A stretch of DNA of 64,000 nt from Catenulispora rubra (GCF_015356825.1 NZ_JAACYW010000021.1:1-64000), one strand, 5' to 3'. Shown: positions 51,264-60,846, counted from the first letter of the stretch. Notes: a model not told the origin generated them from the letters alone. Program-made: numbers and translations.

Positions 51264-52016
51264 ATGATGTCTTCTCCCCGCCGCCGGGCCGCGGCCGCCA
51301 TAGCGCTCTCCGGAGCGATATCCGCGGCCCTCATCTCCACTCCGGCAGCGTCTGCGGGCATCGTGGACGGCACGGCGCTGTCCGCGCGTCCGGCCACCCC
51401 CGATCTGCCCGCCAGCACCTCCGCGAACTGGGCCGGCTACGTCGCCACCGGCGGCGGCTACACCTCCGTCAGCGCCTCCTGGACGCAGCCGGGCGTCTCC
51501 TGCCGGTCGCAGACCACGTACGCGTCGTTCTGGATCGGCCTGGACGGCGACGGCAGCAACTCGGTCGAGCAGATCGGCACCGAGGCCGACTGCTCCGGCG
51601 GCCGCGCCGCCTACTCCGCGTGGTACGAGATGTATCCGAACGGCCCGGTCGACGTCGCGGGCCCGATCTCCCCCGGCGACGCCGTCCACGCCTCCGTGAC
51701 CTACAACGGATCCGGCCGCTTCACCCTGGTCATCGGCGACCGGACCAAGGGCTGGTCGCACACCTTCACCCCACACCTCGACAACCCGGCCCTGGCCTCT
51801 GCCGAGGTCATCGCCGAGGCCCCGTCCGACGCCTCTGGCGTGCTGCCGCTGTCCAACTTCGGGGCGGTGCGGTTCACCGGCGCGAGTGCCAACGGCGCCG
51901 CGCTGGGCGCGTTCCACCCGGACCCGATCACCATGGCCAACGGCGGGACCACGAAGGCCGATCCCGGCCCGCTCTCGGCGGGCGGGGACTTCGCGGTGAC
52001 GTGGCACGCCGGTTGA
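51264..52016 (+). CDS. Secreted G1-family (eqolisin-like) glutamic peptidase
   Basis: A 250-aa secreted protein. A Sec signal peptide (1-30, ending PAASA) precedes a domain of the peptidase A4/G1 fold: STSANWAGYVA, VSASWTQPGVSC, SFWIGLDG, VEQIGTEAD with the likely catalytic Gln (Q103), WYEMYPNGP and SAEVIAEAP with the catalytic Glu (about E185). The usual AEWI motif reads AEVI, so the substrate pocket may differ. C80 and C110 probably form a disulfide. These acid proteases work outside the cell at low pH. GGAG lies 4 nt before the ATG. It stands alone. Confidence 0.85.
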   Translation: MMSSPRRRAAAAIALSGAISAALISTPAASAGIVDGTALSARPATPDLPASTSANWAGYVATGGGYTSVSASWTQPGVSCRSQTTYASFWIGLDGDGSNSVEQIGTEADCSGGRAAYSAWYEMYPNGPVDVAGPISPGDAVHASVTYNGSGRFTLVIGDRTKGWSHTFTPHLDNPALASAEVIAEAPSDASGVLPLSNFGAVRFTGASANGAALGAFHPDPITMANGGTTKADPGPLSAGGDFAVTWHAG

Positions 52017-52109
52017 GCGGCGGCGGCGACGGCGCCGGTTCCGGTGCCGGGGGCGGCGCCGGCGGCAGCCGTGGCGGCGGCGACCGGTCCGGCCGCCGCC
52101 CGCGCAGGT

Positions 52110-54104
52110 TCAACCGCGCAGGTCGACCAGCACCGGCGGCGTCCGGAAGCCCTCGGCCGTGGCCAGCGACACCAGGGCGTGGCCGGTCGGGATCTCGTTG
52201 ATGATCTCCGAGGGCGACCAGACGTAGCGCTCCACCGGCCGGGTCGCCACCGAGCGCTGCTGGGTCACCGACGAGCCGCCGGTCAGCGCCAGCAGCTGGC
52301 CGGGCCGCCGGGCGTTGCGGCCCATGGACTGCACGCTGCGCCGCCGCTCCGGCGGCCCGGTGATGGTGCCGGAGCGGGTGGTGTTCTCCTGGCCGGTGGT
52401 CACCGTGGTCTCGGCGACCCATTGTTTGCCCCAGAAATCGGCGATGTAGGAGGCGTCCTGCGGGTCGATGCCGGCGAAGACCGCCTTGCAGCCGGTGTTG
52501 GCGAAGACCGTGGCCCGCAGGTCCTCGGGGAACTCGCGCATCGACTGGGCCAGCAGGATCAGGCCGGCGTTGGCCGCCCGGGCCCGCTGCAGGCCCTGGA
52601 CCACGTACTCGTCGACGAAGCGGCCGGCGTCGTCGACGATCAGGCCCTTGAAGATCGAGCGGTCGACGTCCGGCGCGGACACGGTCTGCACGAACTGCGA
52701 GACCGCCAGCCGCGCCAGGATCCGCGCGGCCTGCGGGTAGGCGCCCTCCGGGAGCGCGATGCGGACCCGGATCGGCTTGTCGATCTGCCGCATCGAGAAC
52801 TTCTGCTCGCCACGGCCGTCGAACAGCTCGACCAGCGCCGGCCGGTCCAGCAGCCGCAGCCGCTCCACCAGCAGCCGCGGTCCGCCCTCGGTCAGCTCGG
52901 CGATCAGCTCCTTGAGCGTCGGATAGCGGCCCTCGCGCTCGCGGAACCAGCTCAGCGCGGCGTCCAGGCCGTTGTGCGCGGCCGCGTCGGCCTCCGGCTC
53001 CACGCCCGGCGGCAGCAGCGCGCCGGCCAGCCGGTCCGCGGCCTCGGCCGGGTTGCGCGCGCCGCCGTAGAGGTCGAAGCCCCAGCGCGAGTCCGGGTCC
53101 AGCGGGTCGATGTCGACGTCGAAGAAGCCGGGCAGCGCGTAGTCGCCGTGCGGATCGATGACCACCACCGAGGCCATGTTGGTCAGCGTCTGCAGGCCCA
53201 GCAGCTCCACGATCGGCCGCGCGAAGCTGCGGGTCTTGCCGCTGCCGGTGGGCCCTATCACCAGCAGCGAGGTGCGCAGGACCTCGGCGTCCAGGGCGAA
53301 GGTCTGGCCGGCGTGGGTCGCCGGGTTCTTCGCCGAGGTCGACGCCACGCCCAGGCGCACCTGCCCGGTCATCAGGTCGTGCTCGCCGAGTCGGGCGGGG
53401 AGGTCGCGCTGGCCGGAAGGGTGCAGCCAGGCGTGCGGACCGGCGTCCTCGATCTCGGCGGCCACCGCGGCGAGGCGGTCGTCGTCGCCGCGCGCCTGCC
53501 GGATCACCCGGACCACGCGGACGTAGTCGACGTCGGTGAGCTCGCCGTGGTCGGCGGCCGAGTCCAGCCGGCTGGCGGCCGCGACGTGCCCGGCCTGGCG
53601 CAGGTCCACCCACATGTCGGGCTTGGGCGGCGGCGGGGCCTTGCGCTTCTTGCTCAGGCCGGGCAGGGCGCCCAGGCGGTCGCCGTGCTGCGCCCACAGC
53701 ACCCGGCCCACCGGCACCCAGCCGCCGGCCCACCCGCAGGCGCCCAGCAGCAGCACCAGGTAGACCAGCCACACCCCGGCGCCCTTCAGGCCGATCGAGG
53801 TGAGGATTATCGAGGCGGGCACCGCCAGCACCACGCCGGCCAGCGGCGCGTAGAGCAGGTATCGCAGGGCCCGCTGCCGGGCCTCGCGGCTGACCCGGAC
53901 GGCGGCGGCCGCCTCGGGGTCGCGGCCGTAGGCGAAGACCCCCGGGACGTCCACCAGCCGCGGGCCGTGGACCCAGGACTGCACGTCGGGCCGGGTGCGC
54001 TCGGTCCATTTGGTCCCGGTCCAGTAGCGCACCTGCGGCGCCCCGGAGGGGTCGGCGTACCAGCCGGGCGGCAGCGGGCCGGGGCCCTGGCCTTCAGTCG
54101 TCAC
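52110..54104 (-). CDS. Orphan VirD4/TraG-like membrane ATPase with DUF2510 domain
   Basis: A 664-aa protein. An N-terminal DUF2510 module (about 8-45, LPPGWYADPSG ... RYWTGTKWTERT) is followed by two membrane helices (about 80-128), a linker, and a P-loop ATPase: Walker A GPTGSGKT (about 285), VVVIDPHGDYALPGF, and a second acidic strand GLIVDDAGRFVDEY. Late segments (LILLAQSMREFPEDL, VFANTGCKAVF) resemble type IV coupling proteins and VirB4/HerA ATPases. No relaxase, pilus or type VII secretion gene is near, so a role in conjugation is doubtful. DNA or protein translocation at the membrane is possible. Confidence 0.75.
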   Translation of the reverse strand: MTTEGQGPGPLPPGWYADPSGAPQVRYWTGTKWTERTRPDVQSWVHGPRLVDVPGVFAYGRDPEAAAAVRVSREARQRALRYLLYAPLAGVVLAVPASIILTSIGLKGAGVWLVYLVLLLGACGWAGGWVPVGRVLWAQHGDRLGALPGLSKKRKAPPPPKPDMWVDLRQAGHVAAASRLDSAADHGELTDVDYVRVVRVIRQARGDDDRLAAVAAEIEDAGPHAWLHPSGQRDLPARLGEHDLMTGQVRLGVASTSAKNPATHAGQTFALDAEVLRTSLLVIGPTGSGKTRSFARPIVELLGLQTLTNMASVVVIDPHGDYALPGFFDVDIDPLDPDSRWGFDLYGGARNPAEAADRLAGALLPPGVEPEADAAAHNGLDAALSWFREREGRYPTLKELIAELTEGGPRLLVERLRLLDRPALVELFDGRGEQKFSMRQIDKPIRVRIALPEGAYPQAARILARLAVSQFVQTVSAPDVDRSIFKGLIVDDAGRFVDEYVVQGLQRARAANAGLILLAQSMREFPEDLRATVFANTGCKAVFAGIDPQDASYIADFWGKQWVAETTVTTGQENTTRSGTITGPPERRRSVQSMGRNARRPGQLLALTGGSSVTQQRSVATRPVERYVWSPSEIINEIPTGHALVSLATAEGFRTPPVLVDLRG

Positions 54105-54321
54105 ACGTTCTGTGTATCAGAACTACGACGCGGCGATGGGGAACGGCGCCCGGCCGCTTCCCGCACACCTCCCGGACGCTTCCAGCGCAGCGTTCCCACT
54201 CGCCAATTCGGCTCAACTTCGCTTCCGGACCCGCCACCGCGTCCTGTGCCGGGCCGTCACGGCGCGCTTAGGCTGCGAGGGAACCGCGCGACCAACCGCC
54301 CACCCAGGAGGCACAGGGACA

Positions 54322-55653
54322 ATGAACGAGCTCAAGCAGGAACGGCGTCTCGTCACCGAGATCCCCGGCCCGAAGTCCCGCGAGCTGTTCGAGCGCCGCA
54401 ACAAGGTGGTCGCGCGCGGCATCTCCACGACGCTGCCGGTGTTCGTCACGGACGCCGACGGCGCGGTGCTGCTGGACGCAGACGGCAACCAGCTGCTGGA
54501 CTTCGGTTCCGGCATCGCGGTGACCTCGGTCGGGCACGCGGACACCAACGTCGTGCGGCGGGCCTCCGAGCAGCTGGCGAAGTTCACCCACACCTGCTTC
54601 ATGGTGACGCCGTACGAGTCCTACGTCGCGGTCTGCGAGGCGCTGGCCGAGCTCACCCCCGGCGACTTCGAGAAGCGCTCGGCGCTGTTCAACTCCGGCG
54701 CGGAGGCGGTGGAGAACGCGGTCAAGATCGCCCGCGCCTACACCAAGCGCCAGGCGGTCGTGGTCTTCGACCACGGCTACCACGGCCGCACCAACCTGAC
54801 GATGGCGCTGACCGCGAAGGTCGCCCCGTACAAGGACGGCTTCGGCCCGTTCGCCCCCGAGGTCTACCGCGTCCCCATGGCCTACCCGTACCGCTGGCCC
54901 ACCGGCCCGGACAACGCCGCGGCCGAGGCCCTGGAGCAGACCAAGACCCTGATCGAGAAGCAGGTCGGCGCGCACAACGTGGCCGCCGTCCTGATCGAGC
55001 CGATCCAGGGCGAGGGCGGCTTCATCGTGCCCCCGGACGGCTTCCTGCCGGGCCTGGCCGACTGGTGCCGGGAGAAGGGCATCGTCTTCATCGCCGACGA
55101 GATCCAGTCCGGCTTCTGCCGCACCGGCGACTGGTTCGCCGTCGACCACGAGGGCGTCGTCCCGGACTTGATCACCACCGCCAAGGGCATCGCCGGCGGC
55201 CTGCCGCTGGCCGCGGTCACCGGCCGCGCCGAGATCATGGACGCCGCCGGCCCCGGGGGCCTGGGCGGCACCTACGGCGGCAACCCGGTGGCCTGCGAGG
55301 GCGCGCTCGGCGCCCTCCAGACCATGAAGGAGCAGGACCTGCCGGCCCGGGCCCGCAAGATCGAGGCGCAGATGCTCGGGCGCCTGACCAAGCTGGCCGC
55401 CGCCGACCCCCGCGTCGGCGACGTCCGCGGCCGCGGCGCGATGATCGCCGTCGAGCTGGTGAAGCCGGGCACGAAGGAGCCGGACGCCGCGCTGGCGGCC
55501 GCGGTCGCGAAGAAGTGCCACACCGAGGGCGTCGTGATCCTGACCTGCGGCACCTTCGGGAACGTGCTGCGCTTCCTGCCCTCGCTGGTGATGAGCGAGG
55601 CGCTGCTGGACGAGGGCCTGACGGTGATCGAGGGGGCTTTCGCCGCGGTCTGA
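54322..55653 (+). CDS. gabT: 4-aminobutyrate aminotransferase
   Basis: A 443-aa class III PLP-dependent aminotransferase. It has FNSGAEAVENAVKIAR, YHGRTNLTMALT, EPIQGEGGF, FIADEIQSGFCRTG, the PLP lysine in TTAKGIAGGLP and the GGTYGGNP loop. Length and motifs match GabT, which moves the amino group of GABA to 2-oxoglutarate and yields succinic semialdehyde. AGGAGG lies 11 nt before ATG 54322. No succinate semialdehyde dehydrogenase is adjacent; the aldehyde dehydrogenase at 42105 is far away. Other omega-amino acids could also be substrates. Confidence 0.92.
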   Translation: MNELKQERRLVTEIPGPKSRELFERRNKVVARGISTTLPVFVTDADGAVLLDADGNQLLDFGSGIAVTSVGHADTNVVRRASEQLAKFTHTCFMVTPYESYVAVCEALAELTPGDFEKRSALFNSGAEAVENAVKIARAYTKRQAVVVFDHGYHGRTNLTMALTAKVAPYKDGFGPFAPEVYRVPMAYPYRWPTGPDNAAAEALEQTKTLIEKQVGAHNVAAVLIEPIQGEGGFIVPPDGFLPGLADWCREKGIVFIADEIQSGFCRTGDWFAVDHEGVVPDLITTAKGIAGGLPLAAVTGRAEIMDAAGPGGLGGTYGGNPVACEGALGALQTMKEQDLPARARKIEAQMLGRLTKLAAADPRVGDVRGRGAMIAVELVKPGTKEPDAALAAAVAKKCHTEGVVILTCGTFGNVLRFLPSLVMSEALLDEGLTVIEGAFAAV

Positions 55654-55691
55654 GATTGTTTGTAGGAACACAGCGCGGCGTCACCACGGCG

Positions 55692-55712
55692 GGTACGGAG
55701 TCCTCCCGTACC
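55692..55712 (+). terminator. Terminator of gabT
   Basis: A 7-bp perfect stem (GGTACGG with CCGTACC) and a 7-nt loop lie about 40 nt past the gabT stop codon. CTCCTTTT follows eight nt later. Confidence 0.55.
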
Positions 55713-55861
55713 GGCCGCCTCCTTTTGGGCCCTCTCTTCCGCACCCCTCCTCCGGACCACCCAGCGCGCGCGGCGCAATACGCGGCGTTAGCGTCGCGAT
55801 GTACCGCTGCTCGGGTGGGTTGTCGGGGTGACGTGAGCGGGAGAGAGACGGAGGCCGGCCG

Positions 55862-56386
55862 GTGAGGGTTCTGGGTGTTCTGATGGCGGCGGCGAGCGCA
55901 CTGCTGGTGGCGGCCACTATGGCGACGGGTGCGGGGGCTTCGGCCCGGGCCGAGGACAAACCCGCCAACCCGACGGTCCAGCCCAACCCGGCCTCCCCCG
56001 GCACCCAGGTCTGGGTCTACGACGCCAACGAGTGCACAGCCCCCAGCGGCACCGCGACCTCCCAGGCCCTCGCGGCCCCCATCGCCCTGGCGCCCCTGGC
56101 CCACATGACCGGCGGAGGCGGCACACTCCGCCAAGGCCTGGCCGCCGGCACGTACACGATCACCCTCCACTGCGGCAGCACCCTGACGGCCACCCTCCAC
56201 GTCGACACCCACGGCACCACGCACGCCGCAGCCACCCCCACCGGCGCCGCCGCGACCGGCGACGGCTCCGCCGAAGACCACCTCGGCATAGGCGACGCAG
56301 CGGTGGGCAGCGCCTTCCTCCTGGGCGGCCTCGGCTTCGCCACCGCCTCCTTCATCCGCCGCCGCCGCGCCACCCCGCGCGGATGA
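55862..56386 (+). CDS. Exported protein with C-terminal membrane anchor, paired with sortase
   Basis: A 174-aa secreted protein of unknown function. The signal peptide spans 1-27 (ending GAGASA). A small beta-rich domain contains two cysteines (NECTAPS and LHCGSTL), likely paired. A Thr/Ala/Gly linker leads to a hydrophobic helix (about 144-163) followed by FIRRRRATPRG. That layout is typical of sortase substrates, but no LPxTG-like motif is visible. The next gene, a class F sortase, overlaps by 4 nt (ATGA), so the two are coupled. GGAGG lies 8 nt before GTG 55862. Similar pairs occur in other actinomycetes. Confidence 0.75.
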   Translation: MRVLGVLMAAASALLVAATMATGAGASARAEDKPANPTVQPNPASPGTQVWVYDANECTAPSGTATSQALAAPIALAPLAHMTGGGGTLRQGLAAGTYTITLHCGSTLTATLHVDTHGTTHAAATPTGAAATGDGSAEDHLGIGDAAVGSAFLLGGLGFATASFIRRRRATPRG

Positions 56387-57447
56387 GCGAACCCACGATG
56401 GTCGGCATCCCGATCGGCGGCGCCGTCACCGACCAGCAGCACAGGCCCACCCCGGACGCCGCGCGGGATGCGGCTCGCCCGACATCGCGCGATCCCCACA
56501 CGATCGAGCAGCCCGCGCGTGAGGCGAGCGACGTACCGCGAGCCACCGACCCGCTCGCAGGCACCGAGCTGCCCGGCGATTCCTTACCGAGCCCTGCGCA
56601 GGCATCCGAGGCCGGGCTGGCGTCCCCTGCCGGCGCATCGCTGGCGAAGCTCCCGGCGTCAGGCCCGATCTTCCACGCGATCGGCGAGCCCGGCCAGGCC
56701 ACGGTTCCGAGCGCCGCCCTCGTGGCGCCCGGTTCCCACGTCGAGGTCGGCATCCAAGGCAGGGCGCGGGCATCCGCCGAGGCACCGGCGCAGGCGGACG
56801 GTGCGGGGAGCGAGGTCCGGCATGCGGGGCGGGCGCTGGCCTTCGCATCGGTGGTGGCCGTGCTCATCGGCTCCGGGTTCCTCATCCGTGCACTGACTCT
56901 CACCGATCCGGTGCCGCCGCCGCTGCCTCCGGCGTGGGCGGGGCACGCGGTGGGTCCGGTGGGGCATCGGGCCGCGCCGCTGGGGTACGCGCGGCCGACG
57001 CGGGTCACGGTCGGGCGAGTGGGCATTCATGCCGATGTACTCGCCGTCGGGTTGGCACAGAACGGCGAGGTAGGGGTGCCGCCGACCCGCGAGCCGTTGA
57101 AGGCCGCCTGGTACGACCGGGGGCCGGCGCCCGGGCAGGCAGGGCCCGCGGTGATCACCGGGCACGTGGATTCGCGGTTCGCACCAGGCAATCGGGCTGC
57201 CTTCTACGAGCTGGGAGCAGTACGCCCTGGCGACGATGTCGAGGTGGCGCGTACCGATCGGCGGGTCGCGGTGTTCCGGGTGGACTCGGTCGCGCTGGTA
57301 CCGAAGACCGGTTTTCCGACGCGCGAGGTCTACGGCTCCACCGGGTACGCGGCACTGCGCCTGATCACCTGCGGCGGCCACTACGACCGGCGGACCGGAT
57401 ACGCGGACAACGTCATCGTCTACGCGCACCTCGTCGGGACTCGCTGA
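56383..57447 (+). CDS. Class F sortase
   Basis: A 354-aa membrane-bound transpeptidase. A long disordered cytoplasmic N-terminus (1-148) precedes one transmembrane helix (about 152-170) and the sortase fold. The catalytic His is H261 (ITGHVDS), the nucleophile C330 (LITCGG) and the stabilising Arg 336 or 337 (YDRRTGYADN). This spacing is that of actinobacterial class E/F enzymes. The unusually long N-terminal tail is a peculiarity. Its ATG overlaps the stop of the exported protein gene, which is the best candidate for its partner even though no sorting signal is evident. Confidence 0.88.
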   Translation: MSEPTMVGIPIGGAVTDQQHRPTPDAARDAARPTSRDPHTIEQPAREASDVPRATDPLAGTELPGDSLPSPAQASEAGLASPAGASLAKLPASGPIFHAIGEPGQATVPSAALVAPGSHVEVGIQGRARASAEAPAQADGAGSEVRHAGRALAFASVVAVLIGSGFLIRALTLTDPVPPPLPPAWAGHAVGPVGHRAAPLGYARPTRVTVGRVGIHADVLAVGLAQNGEVGVPPTREPLKAAWYDRGPAPGQAGPAVITGHVDSRFAPGNRAAFYELGAVRPGDDVEVARTDRRVAVFRVDSVALVPKTGFPTREVYGSTGYAALRLITCGGHYDRRTGYADNVIVYAHLVGTR

Positions 57448-57648
57448 GCGATCCTGTCCGCCGAACCCGCCGAACCCGCCGACCCTCGCCACGCCACACT
57501 CACCACCTGCCCCGCGTACTGCGCGGCAAGCCGAGGCGGCAGCGCATCCCGCGCCCGGGCGCGGCGCCCCATCGCGCCTCGACATGCGGCACCGGCGGCC
57601 CCGGCATAGCGTCGATTCCATCGATCTGTCGCCCAGGAAGGGACCGAC

Positions 57649-59166
57649 ATGGCATCGCCGTCGGAGAGCGCGACGACCCCGTCCAAGGCTGCCGAGCAGG
57701 CCGTCGAGGAATCCGAGTACGGCTCACGCGTGGCCCACGAGTGGATGATCCTCGGGGTGGTGAGCCTCGCGCAGCTGATGGTGGTGCTGGACGCGACCGT
57801 GGTGACCATCGCGCTCCCGTCCGCGCAGCGCGACCTGGGGTTCACCAACGCCTCGCGGCAGTGGATCGTCACCGCGTACGCGCTCGCGTTCGGCTCGCTG
57901 CTGCTGGTCGGAGGGCGGTTCGCGGACCTGTTCGGGCGGCGGACCGCGCTGATCGGCGGGCTGGTCGGGTTCGGGGTGGCCTCGGCGCTGGCCGGGATCG
58001 CGCCCAATGTGGGCATCCTCATCGGCGGCCGGGCGCTGCAGGGCCTGTTCGGCGCGCTGCTCGCGCCAGCCGCGCTTAGTGCCCTGACCACGACTTTCAC
58101 CCGGCCGGCTGAGCGGAACCGGGCCTTCGCCGTGTACGGGGCGGTCGCCGGCGCCGGCGGTGCGATCGGGCTGTTGCTCGGCGGGCTGCTCACCGAGTAC
58201 CTGAACTGGCGCTGGACGCTGTTCATCAACCTGGTCATCGCGGGGATCGCGCTGCTCGGGGCGCTGGCGTACGTGCCCAACCACCGGCCCGCGGGCCGCC
58301 CGTCGCTGGACCTGCCCGGCACCGCCTACGCCTGTTCCGGGTTGTTCCTGCTGGTCTTCGGCTTCTCGCGGGCCGAGGCGAAGGGCTGGAGCTCGCCGCA
58401 GTCCTGGGTCAGCCTGGTCGTCGGCTGCGTCCTGCTCGTGGTCTTCGTGCGGTGGCAGCGCCGCGCGACGCATCCGCTGCTGCCGCTGCGGGTCGTCGGC
58501 GAGCGCAACCGCGGCTCCTCGTACCTCGGCATGTTCATCACCGGCGCCGGGATATTCGGGGTCTTCCTGTTCCTGACGTACTACATGCAGCAGATCCTCG
58601 GCTATTCGCCGGTCAAGACCGGCCTGGCCTTCCTGCCGATGGTCGCCGCGCTCATGGTGTCCGCGCAGATCGCCACGATCACGCTGCTGCCGAGGGTGGG
58701 CCCGCGGCCGGTGGTGCCGCTGGGCATGCTGTTCGGCGGAGTGGGCATGCTGTGGCTGACCCGGCTGGACCTGACCAGCAGCTACGCCCCGCACATCCTG
58801 CCGCCGCTGCTGATCCTCGGCTTCGGCATGGGCCTGATCTTCGCCCCGGCGATGGCCATGGCCACCTACGGCGTGCGCGCCGACGACGCCGGCGTCGCCT
58901 CCGCGATGGTCAACACCTGCCAGCAGGTGGGCGGCTCCATCGGCGTCGCGCTGCTGTCCACCCTGGCGGCGAGCGCGGCGACGAACTACGCCAAGGGCAA
59001 AACGGCCTCGGCGCAGGTCACCGCACAGGCCAACCTGCACAGCTACGCCACCGCCTACCGCTGGTCCGCCGCGTTCTTCTTCGTCGGCATGATCGTGTGC
59101 TTCTTCCTCTACCGATGGGGCGCGCCGAAGGGCGATCCAGAGCTGCAGAGCAGCGTGCCAATGTAG
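57649..59166 (+). CDS. MFS drug exporter (DHA2, 14-TM)
   Basis: A 505-aa multidrug exporter of the same family as the product of 48599-50128. It has LAQLMVVLDATVVTIALPSAQ in helix 1, the loop GRFADLFGRRTAL, and GAIGLLLGGLLTEYLNWRW around helix 5. Fourteen helices are predicted; the loop RAEAKGWSSPQ lies between the two halves. AGGAAGGGA is about 6 nt before the ATG. No regulator gene adjoins it, unlike the first exporter. It ends 16 bp before the convergent ABC permease gene. Substrate unknown. Confidence 0.9.
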   Translation: MASPSESATTPSKAAEQAVEESEYGSRVAHEWMILGVVSLAQLMVVLDATVVTIALPSAQRDLGFTNASRQWIVTAYALAFGSLLLVGGRFADLFGRRTALIGGLVGFGVASALAGIAPNVGILIGGRALQGLFGALLAPAALSALTTTFTRPAERNRAFAVYGAVAGAGGAIGLLLGGLLTEYLNWRWTLFINLVIAGIALLGALAYVPNHRPAGRPSLDLPGTAYACSGLFLLVFGFSRAEAKGWSSPQSWVSLVVGCVLLVVFVRWQRRATHPLLPLRVVGERNRGSSYLGMFITGAGIFGVFLFLTYYMQQILGYSPVKTGLAFLPMVAALMVSAQIATITLLPRVGPRPVVPLGMLFGGVGMLWLTRLDLTSSYAPHILPPLLILGFGMGLIFAPAMAMATYGVRADDAGVASAMVNTCQQVGGSIGVALLSTLAASAATNYAKGKTASAQVTAQANLHSYATAYRWSAAFFFVGMIVCFFLYRWGAPKGDPELQSSVPM

Positions 59167-59182
59167 GAACATCTCAGGACCC

Positions 59183-59932
59183 TCAATTCGTGTCGCGTCG
59201 GGTGACGATCAGCAAAGGCACGGCGACCGAGACCGCCAGATACAGCAAGCACACGCCCCACGCCGCCCCCGCGCCGAGCACGTAGTCCGCCGCCGACCGC
59301 GGCGTCGTGCGCGCCGGCGTCGCCATCGCCTCGCCGACCTTGGTGAACGTCAACCGCACCGCCTCGGCCCGGACCCCGTCCGGCAGCAGAGCGGGGATCA
59401 CCCCCATCCCCACGAAGACGATCCCGACGAACGTCGCCACGGCGGCCGTCGTCCGCTGCAACACCACTCCGACGCAGAACCCGAACATGCCTACGAAGGC
59501 CATGTAGAACCCGCATCCGAGCACCGAGAACACCATGTCGTGAGCGGCCAGCGAGAAGTGCGCACCCCGCCGCCCGCACAGAATCTGCGCGGTGAAGAAC
59601 GCGGCGAACGACACCACCTCCCCCACGACCACCAACACCGCGAACAGCAGCCCGGCCTTCGCCGCGATCACCACACGCCGCCGGGGCACCGTCGCGAACG
59701 TCGTCCGGATCAGCCCGGTGGTGTACTCCGACGACACCACCAGCACCCCGAGCACGCCGAACGCCAACTGCCCGAACACCGCCCCCTGCAACGCGTTCGT
59801 CGGCTCCACCTCCCCGGGCTTGGCGACCAGCGCATAGGTCGCCGCCAGCCCGATCGTCCCGACCGCCGCCACATACAGCGCGCACCACGTGGACCGCACG
59901 CTCCACAGCTTGATCCACTCCGACCTGATCAC
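59183..59932 (-). CDS. ABC-2-type transporter permease
   Basis: A 249-aa integral membrane protein with about six helices, of the ABC-2 type used for drug, lipid or peptide export. It opens with IRSEWIKLWSVRSTW, the cytoplasmic start common in these permeases. GTG 59932 overlaps the ATPase stop codon (GTGA), coupling the two. The next upstream genes on the other strand are a histidine kinase and response regulator, which makes a second exporter plus two-component unit in the window. Substrate unknown. Confidence 0.88.
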   Translation of the reverse strand: MIRSEWIKLWSVRSTWCALYVAAVGTIGLAATYALVAKPGEVEPTNALQGAVFGQLAFGVLGVLVVSSEYTTGLIRTTFATVPRRRVVIAAKAGLLFAVLVVVGEVVSFAAFFTAQILCGRRGAHFSLAAHDMVFSVLGCGFYMAFVGMFGFCVGVVLQRTTAAVATFVGIVFVGMGVIPALLPDGVRAEAVRLTFTKVGEAMATPARTTPRSAADYVLGAGAAWGVCLLYLAVSVAVPLLIVTRRDTN

Positions 59933-60846
59933 GCCTCGACCCCCCGATTCCCCCGATACTCGACCGCCGCGTCGGTCAGCTGCAGATACGCGTCCTCCAG
60001 CGACGTCGCATGCCGCGCCACCTCCAGCACCAGCACCCCGGCCGCGTGCGCCAGCCGCGCCACCGCGTCGCCGTCCAGCCCGACCACCCGCAGCGTGTCC
60101 GGACCCTCCGGCGTCACCCGGGCCCCGGCCGAGGCCAGCACCGTGATCAGCCGGCCGGGCTCGTCCGTCCGCACGCTCAGGAACCCGCCGCCGTACCGCT
60201 CGATCAGCTCGCGGGCCGGGAGGTCGGCGATCAGCCGCCCCCGTCCGATCACCACCAGGTGGTCGGCGGTGTTCTCCATCTCGCTCATCAGGTGGCTGGA
60301 GACGAACACCGTCCGCCCCTCGGCGGCCAGCCCCTTCATCAGATCCCTGATCCAGCGGATCCCTTCCGGATCCAGGCCGTTGACCGGCTCGTCGAACATC
60401 AGGATCCCGGGATCGCCGAGCAGGGCGGTCGCGATCCCGAGCCGCTGCCGCATGCCCAGGCTGAACCCGCCGACCCGATGCCCGGCCACGTCGGTCAGCC
60501 CGACCCGCGCCAGCACCTCGTCCACCCGCCGCCCCGGCAGCTTCCCGGCCGCGGCCACCGCCCGCAGATGCTGCCGCGCGCTGCGCCCCGGGTGCACTCC
60601 CCCGGCGTCCAGCAGCATGCCCACGTGGGTGAGCGGCCGCTCCAGCGCGGCGTACGGCCGGCCGGCCACCCGGATCCGGCCGGCGGTCGGCAGGTCCAGG
60701 CCGAGGACGGCGCGCATGGTGGTGGACTTCCCGGCGCCGTTCGGCCCCAGGAATCCGGTCACGCGCCCCGGGCGCACGCTGAACGTCAGGTCGCGTACCG
60801 CGTATCTGTCGCCGTAGCGTTTGCTCAGGTCTTCGATGTCGATCAT
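59929..60846 (-). CDS. ABC transporter ATP-binding protein (drug-resistance class)
   Basis: A 305-aa ATPase. Walker A GPNGAGKST is near residues 34-42. The signature region is unusual in reading FSLGMRQRLGIATALL (SLGMRQ variant, common in the DrrA/CcmA-like class). Walker B is ILMFDEPVNGLD and the switch His is in VSSHLMSEM. A C-terminal extension (about 215-305) is typical of this class. It partners the overlapping permease. The 146-bp gap to the histidine kinase gene contains the kinase promoter. Confidence 0.9.
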   Translation of the reverse strand: MIDIEDLSKRYGDRYAVRDLTFSVRPGRVTGFLGPNGAGKSTTMRAVLGLDLPTAGRIRVAGRPYAALERPLTHVGMLLDAGGVHPGRSARQHLRAVAAAGKLPGRRVDEVLARVGLTDVAGHRVGGFSLGMRQRLGIATALLGDPGILMFDEPVNGLDPEGIRWIRDLMKGLAAEGRTVFVSSHLMSEMENTADHLVVIGRGRLIADLPARELIERYGGGFLSVRTDEPGRLITVLASAGARVTPEGPDTLRVVGLDGDAVARLAHAAGVLVLEVARHATSLEDAYLQLTDAAVEYRGNRGVEA

